DNA of 64,000 nt. It comes from Pisaster brevispinus (lineage: Eukaryota > Echinodermata > Asteroidea > Forcipulatida > Asteriidae). Position numbers and translations under genes: made by a program. Shown here piece by piece: positions 1-13,500 of this stretch; the first letter of the stretch is position 1; each line of letters starts with the position of its first letter. The notes beneath the pieces were generated by a model. That model made no database searches, had not been told where the DNA came from, and saw nothing but the letters and a program-made list of their open reading frames with translations. The stretch is taken from NCBI GenBank assembly GCA_023634235.1, contig JAMKCF010000012.1, positions 18,547,884 to 18,611,883 on the forward strand, in the 5' to 3' direction.

Positions 1-905
1 AACAGCGGTCAGCCACCAACCTGGTTGTGCCCAACGCAAACCAATATCATTTCTCTGACAATACAAAAGACCAACTTACAAATCAAAAGTTGGAATGATG
101 AAAATAGTTTTTTTATTAATTTTTGTTTAGATGCATTCAATAGATTGGTTCATTTAACAATACCTACAGTAATTCATAGCAATTATAACTACATTAATCT
201 CGTAGAATAAACACAATGTCCCATAATACAATAATTGTCAACCAACAATTCTAGAGTCATTTGTCTTGTCAATATCAAAGATGTACTTACATGTATGGTC
301 ATCTCAATTAAACTCAAAATCATTAACAGACGAGCAACTTGGTTAATTAATCTGTTTTTTATAAACATCAATTAAATTTTAAACAAACAAACCGGTATTT
401 TATTATTATTATTATTTTTTGTGTTTTATCACGTTTTTTAAAGGTTTTTTTTTACAACTTACGAGAACTTTTGAGATTTAAGTTACAAAATCTGTAAAAA
501 CCATTCACTCCTTTGCAGATTGGACAAATAACGGTTAACATCAAGAAACGTCTTTGAAAATATTGTGTTTAAAACAATTAAACTATTAGAAATTGTCAAA
601 TATTTAAAGAAGACATTTGAGAAGATACGTTTTAGGAGATGGGGTTGTTTGTGAGTGCCAATAAGTATCAATATCTAGGACATTTATTACATGTTTAGTA
701 GCCAAGGGTGAGGTAGCTGACCATTAGCTAACACTTAGAAAAGTATCTTAGAATAACTTTTGAAATCGTTTATTTGAGTAAAGAAAACAAAGAAGATTCC
801 TGTTCCATCCACACAGTCTGACAGTGCAGTTTGCAATGCATGCCAACTGAGTTTTGGTAAGGAAATTCAATCAGAAAAATAAACATTTTTGAACACAACA
901 AATCC

Positions 906-957
906 AAATAATAACTAATTAAAAACCATTCGCATGCGGTGAATTTGCCTTTCAGTT
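906..957 (+). repeat. 50-bp direct repeat, copy 1
   Basis: Positions 906-957 and 1835-1884 carry nearly the same sequence, from AATAATAACTAATTAA to GAATTTGCCTTTCAGTT, in the same orientation about 930 bp apart. They could be two copies of a dispersed short repeat or the ends of a degraded element. No flanking target duplication was recognised. Confidence 0.6.
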
Positions 958-1834
958 AAAAAGGCCGAGTTGTTAAACTACTTGACCCCATGAACTGATG
1001 ACACATGTGACTACTGTCTACCCATGCTCTGGTAGTCCAAATGCATGTACCAATAATGGTGAGCGTCTAACAAGGGAAATCTGTTTCTCAAAATTGCACA
1101 GCCAAGATGGGTTGGGTGATGGGTCAGCACCAGAAGCCATGTTGAGATATGGTGGACACGATACTATGACACTATTAGGTTAGGATAAATTTGTCTCTGT
1201 ATACCCCCAAACTAAACAGTGCATTCCTACAGTGTCCACCACACCTCAACAAGGCTAATTGTCTTACACTTAATATTATATCAAGTCCACTTCACAAAGA
1301 TCTTTACCATACTGCAATAATCTTGATCCAACTCTTGTGTTTTTAATTATTGTATAATCTAATACAACTTTAAGTTGGTACAATTTACAAAGAAAAACTC
1401 ACAATGTCTGGAGAGTATCTTACCCGTTAACCTTCCAAAGAAACATAACTGAATGATTACCAGTCCATTGTGTTTAAAGTGGATGCAAGTCTAGTTAATA
1501 GGTGGGTCTATTTATGATAAATCAACTTCAGTAAATGTACATGTATTCACGTGTTGAGAATTCCAGCAAATATACAAACAGTGAGCTCTGACGTTCCATT
1601 TTGACATGAAGTCTTATATCAAAAGTTTGCAGAGCAAAAATGGATGTTAAAAAATGTTTCCACTTTTTCAAATTATTTCCGACCAAAACCATGTAAGTTC
1701 TGTATAAATCCAAGATAACTGACACCCAACAAAGTTCCCTAATCAAGCTAAGCAGATAACCAACGCTCAGCAGGATTCTATCACACAATCCATAGCAATA
1801 AGCCTCTTCACAGCAAGTAACACTTTTAAAACTA

Positions 1835-1884
1835 AAATAATAACTAATTAAACCATTCGCATACGGTGAATTTGCCTTTCAGTT
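1835..1884 (+). repeat. 50-bp direct repeat, copy 2
   Basis: Second copy of the repeat at 906-957. It differs by a two-base shorter A run and one substitution in the CATTCGCATRCGG core. Confidence 0.6.
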
Positions 1885-2181
1885 GAAAATTATACAAAGC
1901 TAAAGATAAATTCATCATAAATGTATTTTAAAGAAATTTCAATGACAATTTAAGTCAATTGAAAAAAAAATGCACTAAGTTTTTCAATCGTTGAGTCAAG
2001 AACTGTTTGTTAAACATGCACTGGTAGAGTACAGTACAATCAACTCGCAAATAATCTCTTGACTTGTTAATGCCCGTAAAAAACAACTCCAGTACCTACT
2101 AAATAATAAATGCCTGTAGGATTGAATGCATGATTAATGGTTGAATGTCCAGTAAAGATGATTCCCAAGTATCCCATAATG

Positions 2182-2246
2182 CATTTGTGCATTTGCAGGG
2201 GTGGGGGGCAAGAGCCACCCCTCTTGTCCCCGCAAATGCATAAATG
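2182..2246. repeat. Imperfect hairpin
   Basis: An imperfect inverted repeat with arms of the form CATTTGTGCATTTGC and GCAAATGCATAAATG around a G-rich then C-rich centre. It is probably a small MITE fragment. The short ORFs crossing it on both strands are a by-product of the symmetry. Confidence 0.45.
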
Positions 2247-4424
2247 GCTAGAAACATCCCAAAGCTTCCAAAACAAATTACGTCTTGATCCCCTCTTGGC
2301 TCCTAATGAAAATGTATAATTATGCCACTATTAGTTTTGTTGGTGAAAACTCCATTCTAAGATAAATTCAATTCAGTGAAAGCATTGAATCAACATAACA
2401 ACAACAATTAATGAATGTGTTTATTTAACACTTTGCCAGTGTGGAGTGTTCTCTGAATGATGAACCAGTAACCTTATTGAGAGTTTTTGAGACTAGTTAA
2501 TGCTTTACAAGGAATGCTTGATGCTCGTTCGACTTTGTGAAAACCTGAATTTCAAATCCAACTCAGTATGGTATTGAATTAATGATGGTAACATTTTTAC
2601 TTTGCTTTGCACACAACGAAAAATTTTACATATAAACTGTGCTTCTTAAACACCAAAAAGAAAATGTGCGTTGAGAAAATCAATCCATTTTTTCCAATAC
2701 TTTTACAATTTCTACAATCTAGAGCAATAAATGACAATTTTTTGCAGTATTTGCATGGGTGGTTTGCCCTAGAGCTCAAATTCTAAAATTAGCTAAAGAA
2801 AATTAACTTGAACAACACTGTGCATGGGATTCTGCTCGGTAGGCTAACACACAAGGGTATGGAGCAATGAACTACACTATGTTGACCCATTATGTAATTT
2901 ACCATGTCTATGTACATAAATGACCAATTTCATTTCAAACTACTTAAAAACGTCTACAAAGATATATGCTTCGTATAATCCAATACTGTACCCTTTCTCA
3001 GTTGATACATACAATTTAAACACGATTCAATAAAAAATTCAGAAAAGAAAATTTCAGAAGATTTTTACTCGATGACACTTTGTTTTGAACTAAGCCTACT
3101 TGCAATTCTAAGCGGTTTGACCATTGGGCTAGTGCATCATCGGTTATATTGCCATAACTAATTGTTACATTTCAGGGAAGAAGAAAAAATGAAATAAAAA
3201 TTTCACTAAACACATTTTTTCATCTGTTTTCCACAATTTGTCTTTCGAAAATTTCAGATTTAAAAATGACCAACAGTTTTTTTGTATCATCTTCACTGTA
3301 CAACAAATTATATTGCTCAAAATATTTCATGTTTTCTTCCTTGGGACTCCATGTACTTTAAAAGTTTGTTTTTGTTTTGATTTACAATAAAACTTCCGGT
3401 GTAAATAAAGCATTCTTTTTGTTATTTCATAAAACTATTCTTAAATTATATAATTTGGCAATGAGATGTAAGAATTCATTTTGTAAAAAGAACACAAATC
3501 TTGGATGAATACAGTTCCAATCGCTTACACAACAACAAAAACTAAAACACTCAAGGAATGTCAAATTAGAACACGTGCAGGTTCAGCACAAAATGGTTGG
3601 CAAAACAGTAAAATAAATGGGCTAAAATCGAAATAACAGAAATATGGTAACATCAAAACGATGAAGAGAAAAAGGACAGAATTGTCTACATGTGTAACTT
3701 AAAATCAAGCAACACATCTAACACAACAGGACAAAGTCTTCTCTGGGCAGCGAGTTGAAATTAATCCAGAATAGTTATCCTAAATCAAGGAATGACTTGT
3801 AATTTGATTATTAGTTTCAACCAATGATTAGAGAGGAAAGCCTGGGCACATAAAGTCTGTTTCAAATCCACTCTATGTTGACACTACTTGCATGTTAATG
3901 AGGTCAGTCTGTGAGGTCAAAAGTTGCCAGTTATGACAACCTAATGTTTTTACACCAACATTAAGATATTTCAAGTGAACATTGATTAGAAGTCTGTTTT
4001 GGTATACTACCAGGCTGTTTGTAGACTCAATTTGAGCTTCTTTACAAATTAGTGCATAGTCTCTTAATGGTGGCTCTGGGAAACTTCTTCAGCCCTTTCA
4101 TGATGTAAAGTTTGATTAATACGAAAACATTGATCCTGTTGTGTGATGTGACAGCTCAGGCAAAACAACTCCTCTTATGCAAAAACAAAATAGGGTTGAG
4201 GTAAATATACGATGTTTGAACCAAAATGCTTTTCAAAACCACTATATTTAAATTGAAAACGCCAGACTCTTATCTTTTGTTCATTTTTTTTTCTTTTCTT
4301 TTTTCCATTTTGTGGACAAGTTGCTTTTGTCATTTTGCAGATGTCCACGTGTTGTCCATTTAATCAAATGAAACAGGGATTGAATTTGTCCTGTTTATTT
4401 ATCCAATCTATTTATTGGATGGAT

Positions 4425-4585
4425 TCACTTTGCCGCTGCAGCGGCCTCATGTTCAGCCGACTTCAAGTGATACTCTGCGTGAGGCTGGTCCATTTCAGAC
4501 ATACTCATGCTGTGGGATCGCTTCTCTTTAGGGGTTTCACCGAGTGATACTGCTCGGCCTAAACGGGCCAGCGGGAGCGACGGTA
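4425..4585 (-). CDS. NDRG: NDRG terminal coding exon B (long C-terminal tail)
   Basis: The acceptor is TTGCATGCAG and the exon joins in phase 1 to exon 7159-7210. It encodes 52 residues plus the split leucine and ends at a TGA. It begins LPSLPLARLGRAVSLGETPK, then has a Ser/Met-rich stretch with several RxxS or SxS sites, an acidic segment and an Ala5-Lys end. Vertebrate NDRG proteins carry a similar disordered tail phosphorylated by SGK1 and GSK3. Its first 20 residues closely resemble those of exon 6194-6288. Confidence 0.8.
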
Positions 4586-7500
4586 CTGCATGCAACACAA
4601 ACACAAAACAAAATACTTTTTTAATGAATATGAAGCACACTACAGCTCTACATGATAATGCTGCAATCAATGTTCAATGATCATTCCATACTGCAATCTT
4701 GATGCAAGCATCTTGGGGTAAATTCCATTCAAAGCACTGACAACCCTCTCCCTCCGACCCACCCTCCCCCAGCAAGACCAGATCAAGCAGTTATAAATCA
4801 GAATAAACAATACTTTTTACCATGTGAGAAACCAAGTGATCGTAAGGTTTTAAAGCATAAGGAATAATGAGATGCTTATTAGGGCCTATATTATACACAT
4901 ATCTTGGTGAAGTTTGTCTTTCATATGAAATGCTATATTACATTCCATTAAGGATAAAATGAAAGATTAACCATGGGTATTTACAATGTCAGATCAGTTT
5001 ACTGAAACCATGAGATGGATTGAGATATCTGGAGTTCCAATGCCCTCTGGCCCTACAACTTGTTACTCTAATAAGGGTGTACATGGCTTTGGGTCTAACA
5101 CCTCCGTACTGAAAGTGCAGGCTTGTACAGCGACTTAGGAATCCCACTATTGCTTGATGAAAAAGACTACCTATGTTTGAGTGGCCAGATGAAACCAAGA
5201 CTCTTTCCCATGAAAGGTTAAGGCTGTGTTTGGTTTGACAGTTGCAGCTACAACTGTGGCTATTGCTAAGGCCACCCTAAGCTTCAATGCATGTTCATAT
5301 GACAATCAAGCTGCAGCCATAGCCAACAGTTGCAGCTACAACTGTGGCTATTGCTAAGGGCATCCTAAGCTTCAATGCATGTTCATATGGCAATCAAGCT
5401 GCAGCCATAGCCAACAGTTCAGCCTAAGTCTCATTAGGATACATACATGTAGATGATGAAGGTGCTAATGATGATGATTTTGTGTTTTTGTGAGTGCAGT
5501 AAAATGGTAAATGAATACAGTCAATCATTAGTGCAAGCCAACCACAGCATTAACTTCAATTCCAAACACAAACAAATTTCAGAGAGCTCGTCAGCAGAGA
5601 AGAGAGTTTGCTTTTTCTCCTGTGCTTATGTAAACAAGCAGGAAGCTAGTCACAAATATCACAGTTTCACTAGGCATTTAGGCTGGTACTCTTTTTCTGC
5701 TGAGTAAACTTCCCTGTATGAAGCAGCTTATTGAATTTGATTCCATCTTCATAGGGAAATGAGCATGAAACCATTCTGCACGTTGTCAGAAGCAAATTCA
5801 TATATCTAGACTACAATGTAGGAATTGAGCAGTACAACCGAGTATTCTAGATGTATTGTACTTATGCACCACACGGCTACATGTATACAAACCAAAAATC
5901 GTATTAATCATTATCAAGACATCTTATCAAGACAGTCTTATCATGACATCTTAATTTCCTTGAATTTCAGAGAGACAACTGCTTATGATTCAATTAGAAA
6001 TGCCCTTGACCAAGAAAATTTGGAAACTTTCATGATGAAACAACATGTTAAAGGTGTGCTGGATAAAGTACAATGTTGCTCTAACTTTGGAAATTATATA
6101 CATATACATCTGGTAGCTTAAGCCCTAGGAATGTCATTGTATAAGACCTATGCTAATTGGTTGAGCAGGCATCCTGGTGGTCAAGAGGACCAATCACAGT
6201 CCATAATCCATACTGCATTGGCGAGGGATTTTAGGCGTTTCTCCCAGAGAAGCTTTTCTTCCAAGTCTAGCCAGGGGAATTGAAGAGACTAGCTTGGACA
6301 AGTTCGAAGGAGAGAAGGGGGTGGGGCAGATTGGGCAAGTATGGTATGGGTGCATGAAAGATGCCAAATTTGTCAGATTTATGGTGGGATAACAAAAATC
6401 ACCAACATTCATGCAAACATACCACAGAAAACAAAATGAATTTATGGAAAGTAAATAATGATTTGAAATAACAGATGATTGAAGAATGAAATCATAATAT
6501 CAGTTTATACATGATTTATGAGACATGAACAGTACCAGGTTTGAACATCGTGTGAAAATGAAATACAGACAAGCATGAGGAGATGAGAAGGTATTTCCAA
6601 GAAAAAGCAAGAATTCAGCAAGGTATGGAAGTAAAAGGTTTGGAGTTGGGTTAGTTAGATGGAGAGATATAAACATAAAAAGAAAACAAAGAACTTAATT
6701 ATATATTGAAATTAAATTACGTTAATGTGAACATAATTATCAAAAACAAAATTCAAGAGACAATATGAAGTATTAAGGTCAGGATGAGAAGTCCGACATG
6801 CGGGAAGAGGTCAAACATGCAGAGTTTAAACAAATTAACCGTGTCCAAAACAAAGGGAAGGAGGGAGAGCAAAAGAATTAGGTCAGTGTCATGATTAGGA
6901 AATTTCCCAATTCTCTACTTCAAACAGGAACAACCCTAAATTCCTTTGAACTAAAAAATGAAGCAGATGTTGGCTATTCCTCAGTTTGAAAACTTTTTCT
7001 CCTAATTAAAACCTTTCTATTTATTTGATTACTTGATTTAGATTTCTTCCAAGTAGTACAGATAAAAGGATTACAGAAAAGCATCATGAACAGATGTAAT
7101 AAATGTGTTGTTAATTTTGAAATGAGAGTAAATTGTGAGTAAATCTTGCAATACTTACGTCCACCTATTCCCTGAACGAAATACTGCATACTCTCCGCTA
7201 GTTTCTCAGGCTACAAGAAAGAACATTATAAACATCAAATAACTGAAAACCAAATACCTGCTCAAAGGTATTATCCAGGATTGGTAGAGCTGAGAAAATA
7301 ATTCCAGATAGCGTTCATGTTCTGTGTGATCAACAATACATGAAATACCAAACCTGTCAAAATTTGGGCTTAATCCGTTGTGTGAATCAGGGGAAAATAG
7401 TGAAAAACCATGAACAACTTTTAACATGTAAACACATTGTCCTTAGTTTTGGTTATAACAACCAAAGTAAGCTAGTGAATGGTTTTGGGGGTTTTTTGGT

Positions 7501-10500
7501 AGGTTTTCAGATAGTTTTCAGATAGTTTTCAGATAGTTTTCAGATAGTTTTCAGATAGTTTTCTCGAAATTGCCTTCATTCGAGGAAAATATTTCAAAGA
7601 ATTTTTTTTTCTAGTTAGAACTTCATAACCAGTAAGCGTTCCAACTAAAATATAACAATGTTTTTATCCTTACCAATCCTGAATAATTCTAAAATATAAC
7701 AATGTTTTTATCCTTACCAACCCTGAATAATTCTAAAATATAACAATGTTTTTATCCTTACCAACCCTGTATAATTCTAAAATATAACAATGTTTTTATC
7801 CCTACCAACCCTGTATAATTCTAAAATATAACAATGTTTTTATCCTTACCAACCCTGTATAATTCTAAAATATAACAATGTTTTTATCCTTACCAACCCT
7901 GTATAATTCTAAAATATAACAATGTTTTTATCCCTACCAACCCTGTATAATTCTAAAATATAACAATGTTTTTATCCTTACCAATCCTGAATAATTCTAA
8001 AATATAACAATGTTTTTATCCTTACCAACCCTGTATAATTCTTTAACACATCAAGGTATCTTTGATTAAATCATGTCAACACTACTCAGGAGATCTCCAT
8101 GTAGTTTCCCTTTGAATAGATTTCAGATTTTGTTCTTCAGTTTTTAGAGAAGATGCACTTTACTGATGCTCTTACAAATGGTCATTACCATAAAAACATT
8201 TTGCAATTGATCTCCATATTGCCAAATGTTCTGTCATATTAATAAACAAATGGTCAATTCACACAGGAAATAATCCCGAGCAAGCTCAACAACCATAAAT
8301 GCAGAGACAGTAATGGTAAATAACTTTGCCAATAGTCATTTCCCTTGGCACATCTGCACTTCTAAAATGAAGAATACAAGTTGGAAAACATCAGTGGTTC
8401 CTGTCTATTTTATAACAAAATGACAATAATTTCCAACACCAGGTTTGATACATCATGGAGGCAATGCCCCTGGTCATTGCCTTTGGTGCCCATTGACTAT
8501 TCAAGCAGAAATGAAAAATGGTCTCAGAGTAGTGCCCTTTACATCCCTTAATGAAGTACCAAGCTTGTAAACAGTACAATGAATGATATTGCCAGAAAAA
8601 TTGCACATCTTCATCTCGGGTTTTTTCTTTGATTTCTTAGAATAAGCTTACAGACATTTTGTCCAAAGTATACAAAGAGAACTTTGAATTTCAATAAATG
8701 TAGAACCTATCACATTTATGTTTAGCTTTCTTCGCAAGTTCTTGGTTCTAAGAATAGAATCAGTTCCAAACCTCCTCCCAGACAATATTATTTTGACGAC
8801 ATCTTTTACTATGGACCTAGAAAGTATACTGGCAGTAAGTCAGATTGCTTTTAAGTGTGCCTCATATACCCAAGAGACTGACTGAAAATGTGTTTATCCG
8901 ACTCTGTTTCTTAAGCATTTTAGAAATGATGAGAAACTCTTAACCAGCCCAAGTTACTCAAAAAAATCACAATAAATAAAAAAAACAGGCAGAAACCTAA
9001 TCTTATCAATAGGGCTTACAGCACTATTGCTACAAATCCCATCTCAAGAAGAAAAAAAAAATTGGAAATGTCAAAAACATTAGGATTTTGTGTGATTATA
9101 CGCGTGTCCAGCGGTGAAATAAGTACTTTACAGTATGAGGTGAAGCCCACTGGGATGAAGGTTGAGCAGCCAGGATTTTAAGGCTCCTTTCCGTTGGGAG
9201 TTTTCTCCCAAGACTTGCTTTCTCATCTTCAAGATGTAACGGTTTATTGAGACAACACTTAAAGGATCAATAGTCTACTAGTTAGTAACCTAGTAGCCTC
9301 TTACACATTATTCCTTTAAAAGCTCCATCCTCACATGTAAAGAAACAAATATCCAGAAAGAATTCAACTATTGTGGGAAATTTTATTTCAATTGGAAATA
9401 AATCAACTGGCACCAATCAAATTGATTTCGTAATGTGTACAAATGAACCTTTCAAAGTTGTCCTTTTTTAAGGTAAAATATATTTCAAATGTCACCAGCT
9501 TGGTTGACTTCATTTATTATAATTCTACCTTTAAACCACAACCATGCATTAGTGTATGACCTTTAATGAAGTTAAATTCCTTTTACTCATTACCTCAGCT
9601 ACATTGACTACCAAAATGCTATCCAGCAAACTAAGATGGTCATCAGCTTAAACAATTCTCCTTCTAGTTATTATATAAGGATTATTTGTTGATATCCAAC
9701 ACATATCCATTCATCAAGACTGTAATTAGATTCCAACATGTGAAAGTTTCAGCTAGTTTCCTGATTTAATACTGCATGCAGTGCTCTGTATGGAAAATCC
9801 ACCTTCCTCTCACCAACTACAAAACGAAGAGGTCCTTCAGATCAACTTACACTTTCTTCTTTAATGTCTCCTCCAACGTCTTCTGCCTTTAGAAAAGTCT
9901 TTTCACCTTTGGGTAAAGCATTGAAGACTTTCTCCTGTGTTGGGTAAGAACCAAATAATGTCATCAGATTCTAACTGAAAGAATTTTATCAACTAAACAA
10001 GATTCTCTGTGGTATGAGAGAAGTGATGGAAGATAAAAGTCGTTGCCAGATTTCTTGGCTCTTTGCTTGAGGTTGAAGCTTACATTCTCTCTCAAGTTTT
10101 CCATGCATGAAATTATCCATCAGAGTGTACCACAATTGTGACAACTGTACACTTTTCTGGCTCTTTCCTTAGCATTTTACAGATGTTTTTCTTGTGTTGA
10201 CAGAATGCAACTACTCACCACTTCGCCGATGTGTGGGGAGTCATGGCCAGTCACAATTAAGACAGGACAGCTAAGCTCCTTCAAACAATGGGTAATATCT
10301 GTACGGCTAGAGAGAGAGACAAAATCGAGATGACAAACATGTCTTAAAGATTGGGATTATTGAGGCATCATAAAAGTTGTAAATTGTATGTGCATTGATG
10401 TGACTTATTCCTTTGGATGGTGAATGTCTAGATCCTGCACTTAGGTTCTTAAGAAGACCAACTACCACTGTCAAAGTTTTCTTCAAGAACAAGTTGTTTA

Positions 10501-13500
10501 TTTGTATACATGATGTATTGATTGTTGTCAACATACAACTATTGTAATATGATCTTGTTTTATCAAGTAATAAACCACAAGGAAAACAGACTGAGTAAAT
10601 TTTAACAATTTGAAGGGTTGAACAAAGAAAAATAGACTCCAGTCAATTTATTTTCTTCAACCCAAATAATCTTGTTTTCACAGCTTTTATATTTGTTTTA
10701 TATAATTGAATATTCAACGCTTACCTTTGGAAGACATTAATGAACAAAGAGAGATTGTGAGCATTCATACGATCATGTAGACTTGAATGAAATTCCTTAG
10801 CAGCTTCAGCATTTGCCTTCCTCTGAAACAAACCAATAACAACTAAATTAACATCTCAGCTTTCTCAGCATCGTTCTTAGATACCCAGGGCAACTACTGG
10901 ACAACCCTAATTAGTTATCTGTCTATTGTGGTTTCATCACTCAATCCTTGTTTGGTCATATGTAGAAGCTGGTTGGATAAAACCATTTATGTCAATGCTT
11001 TAATTTGACTGAAAGGGAACTCTGAGAGGGGAAAGTGTTAGAGTCCTATGTAACTGACTTTTAAGTCAACAGATTTTTAATGGACTTATTAAGTAATCCA
11101 CAGGCTAACTGTTGACCCTGGTGAGGAGGTCAATATTAACGAATCTTGTCTTATATGGCAAGTGAATGCACACAAGTCATGTGCTACACCACAGACCCTT
11201 CTAGAAGAATCTACAAAATCTGGGAAATGACCTTGTCATAGACTAGATTCTAATAATTTATATATGTCATGAAATCTAGTTCATGAAGTATCCATACACT
11301 GTTATTTTGTGGGCTTTGCAGTGCTATACAATGAAGGTCAATCACTCTGGAGTAGACATATAAATCTCAGTTAAAGAAGTAATAATTATTTAACCTTAAT
11401 GCTTATAGAGCCTGTGGCACTACAGCTTCATTATGGTACTCCAATCTTGTTTTCCTTTCATTACAAATGTCAGCAAATCGAGACTGAAGGGGTAAGTTAT
11501 TCTGTTTCTGTATGTAGTTGTGTACATCACTGCTTCAAAATCGGCACGCCATGATGGTAGCTGGTGTTGATTGGACCCGGATTTTACCCAGAATCATTTG
11601 TGCCAACCATGCACACTGGGACATGCATAGAGGGTTGTTGATGGAACTTACCCCACCATAGTGATGCCACAACAGGTACTTCTCAGTGGAGGGATTCATT
11701 TTGTGTAACTTGTCAAGTTTCCAAGATGCAAACTAAGAAAAGAAAGAACAAAATTAGCATCTTTTATTATTGTTTTTTGGGGTTTTTTTCACAAGAAAAT
11801 GTGAATTTGTATTTTTTTGAGACCTTGCTGAATTGATGGATTTTATTGATTCATATTTTTTCTTATTAATCAACGTTATAACCGTCATCAGGGATATGAA
11901 TGATTCATGCTCATTTGACTTCGTCAAAGACAGCCATCCAAAACAAATTAGCAATTTAAAATCACTTCCTCATTAGGAAAATTATAACCAAGAATTTATG
12001 ATTAAATTTGTCCAAATTGCTTTTTTTTTAGTTCCAGCTTATAATGCTGCTTTTTCATGACTCAACATTTTAAAACCAAGAAATTAAATTGGTTCTGATA
12101 TTTTAGTGCACTCCAACTAATGAACAGCTATTTCAACTTTCCAAATTCAACAGACAAAGGCATTTTGCTAATGCTGTTTTATAGCCACAGCCCACATTTA
12201 CATACTGCTATTTCATGTTTTCGATCCAGATGAGCAAATACACAATATGAGGTTTATGTTGTGCTTTTATAGCCCAGTTATTGATTGCTGTTCGGATTGA
12301 CCGCTATTTCATGAATGTAAATTGGACTGAGATTAAGATATGTTAAGATGTAAGCACATTCCATGCATTGGCTTCACAGTGTTTATGGTAGGGGGTGAGC
12401 AGCATGTAGTAAGTACATCCACATTCCCATGTGGTAATGCGATGATTTTTATGGAGATAGAAATAACTAATTACAACTAAAAGCACAGCCAGCTCAGTTC
12501 GTCTTCGGACGAGTCTGGATTTCCTTTCAAAACATATGTTTAGGATTCTTTCAGAATGCTTGGATGTGACTGTAGCTGTTAAAATGAGATTTTATTGTCA
12601 GGTTGATTGGCTCATCAGGCCCAAGCAGGAACCAAACAGCATCTATACAGTTCTTTTACTTTATTTTGCCTTTCTGGTTAGTGTAATTCAATCAAATGTT
12701 TAAAACGAACAGCATTTTCCTGTAAATTAGTTTTTTCCTTTTTGTAAAAAAAAAGAAACAACAAAAGAATGCTTTGAAAAGAATGCAATTGCACAACACA
12801 ATATTTTTAGCTCTGAAATATGAGGATTTTATTTCCCCAGGTGAGATGTTTTTAAAAATGAAAATAACTGATCTGATGAGAAAGGTTATAAATATCAAAG
12901 GACGTGATCATCCCGCTTGGTGCATACCTGCTCTTCATGCTGAGAATTATTGTTATACATCATCGTAAATACAACTAAAAAAATGTCATTCAATGAAGAA
13001 TGTTTACCTTTCCCTCAGCCCATTCCAAGAAACCTGCTGAACCAGATGTACACTCAAGTAGAATGAGTCCTAGTATCCTCTTGCCTGCTACACCCTGTTA
13101 ACACAACAACTAGTTTTATTAGGTTACAAAAAAACTTCTATCATACCATAGAAATGAAGCTATATAGGACATAGGCTGGTCCTTTTGATGTCATTAGTGC
13201 TTTGATCGAGTTTATTTACAGTGGTCTTAGAAAACTCAAACTGCATTGGGCCTACTCCAAAACACACCTTGTGCTCCAATTGCAAAGTTCATTTTGAAGT
13301 GTGTGTTTAACATGACTGGCAAGCCAGAGAAAAGTTCTGAAGATGAAGATCTGTGATTCTTAAGATTCTGATGTACAAAGTCTACTTACTGCAAACCTGA
13401 CCATAATGGTAGAACCTGCTCCTTCACCAACACCAATCAGTTCTCTATGCTCATCAACCCTAGAGTACAACCACATTCACATATTCCTGATCAATTACTA

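Larger units (their letters stand above)
1..4424. other. Non-coding region downstream of the NDRG-family gene
   Basis: No exon with plausible splice sites and recognisable protein similarity was found on either strand. The region is AT-rich and contains a dispersed 50-bp repeat pair and a hairpin, listed separately. Its right edge probably holds the 3' untranslated region of the minus-strand NDRG gene: AATAAA words in the sense direction occur at 4394-4399 and 4411-4416, very close after the stop codon. Whether either is the true poly(A) signal cannot be told from sequence. Confidence 0.5.

Noticed and set aside
1141..1250. Imperfect inverted repeat (GATATGGTGGACAC / GTGTCCACCACACC)
   Set aside because: Short, with many mismatches and no clear ends; could be chance.
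5825..6121. 98-codon plus-strand ORF
   Set aside because: It lies in an NDRG intron, opposite strand, with composition like random AT-rich sequence and no recognisable motif.
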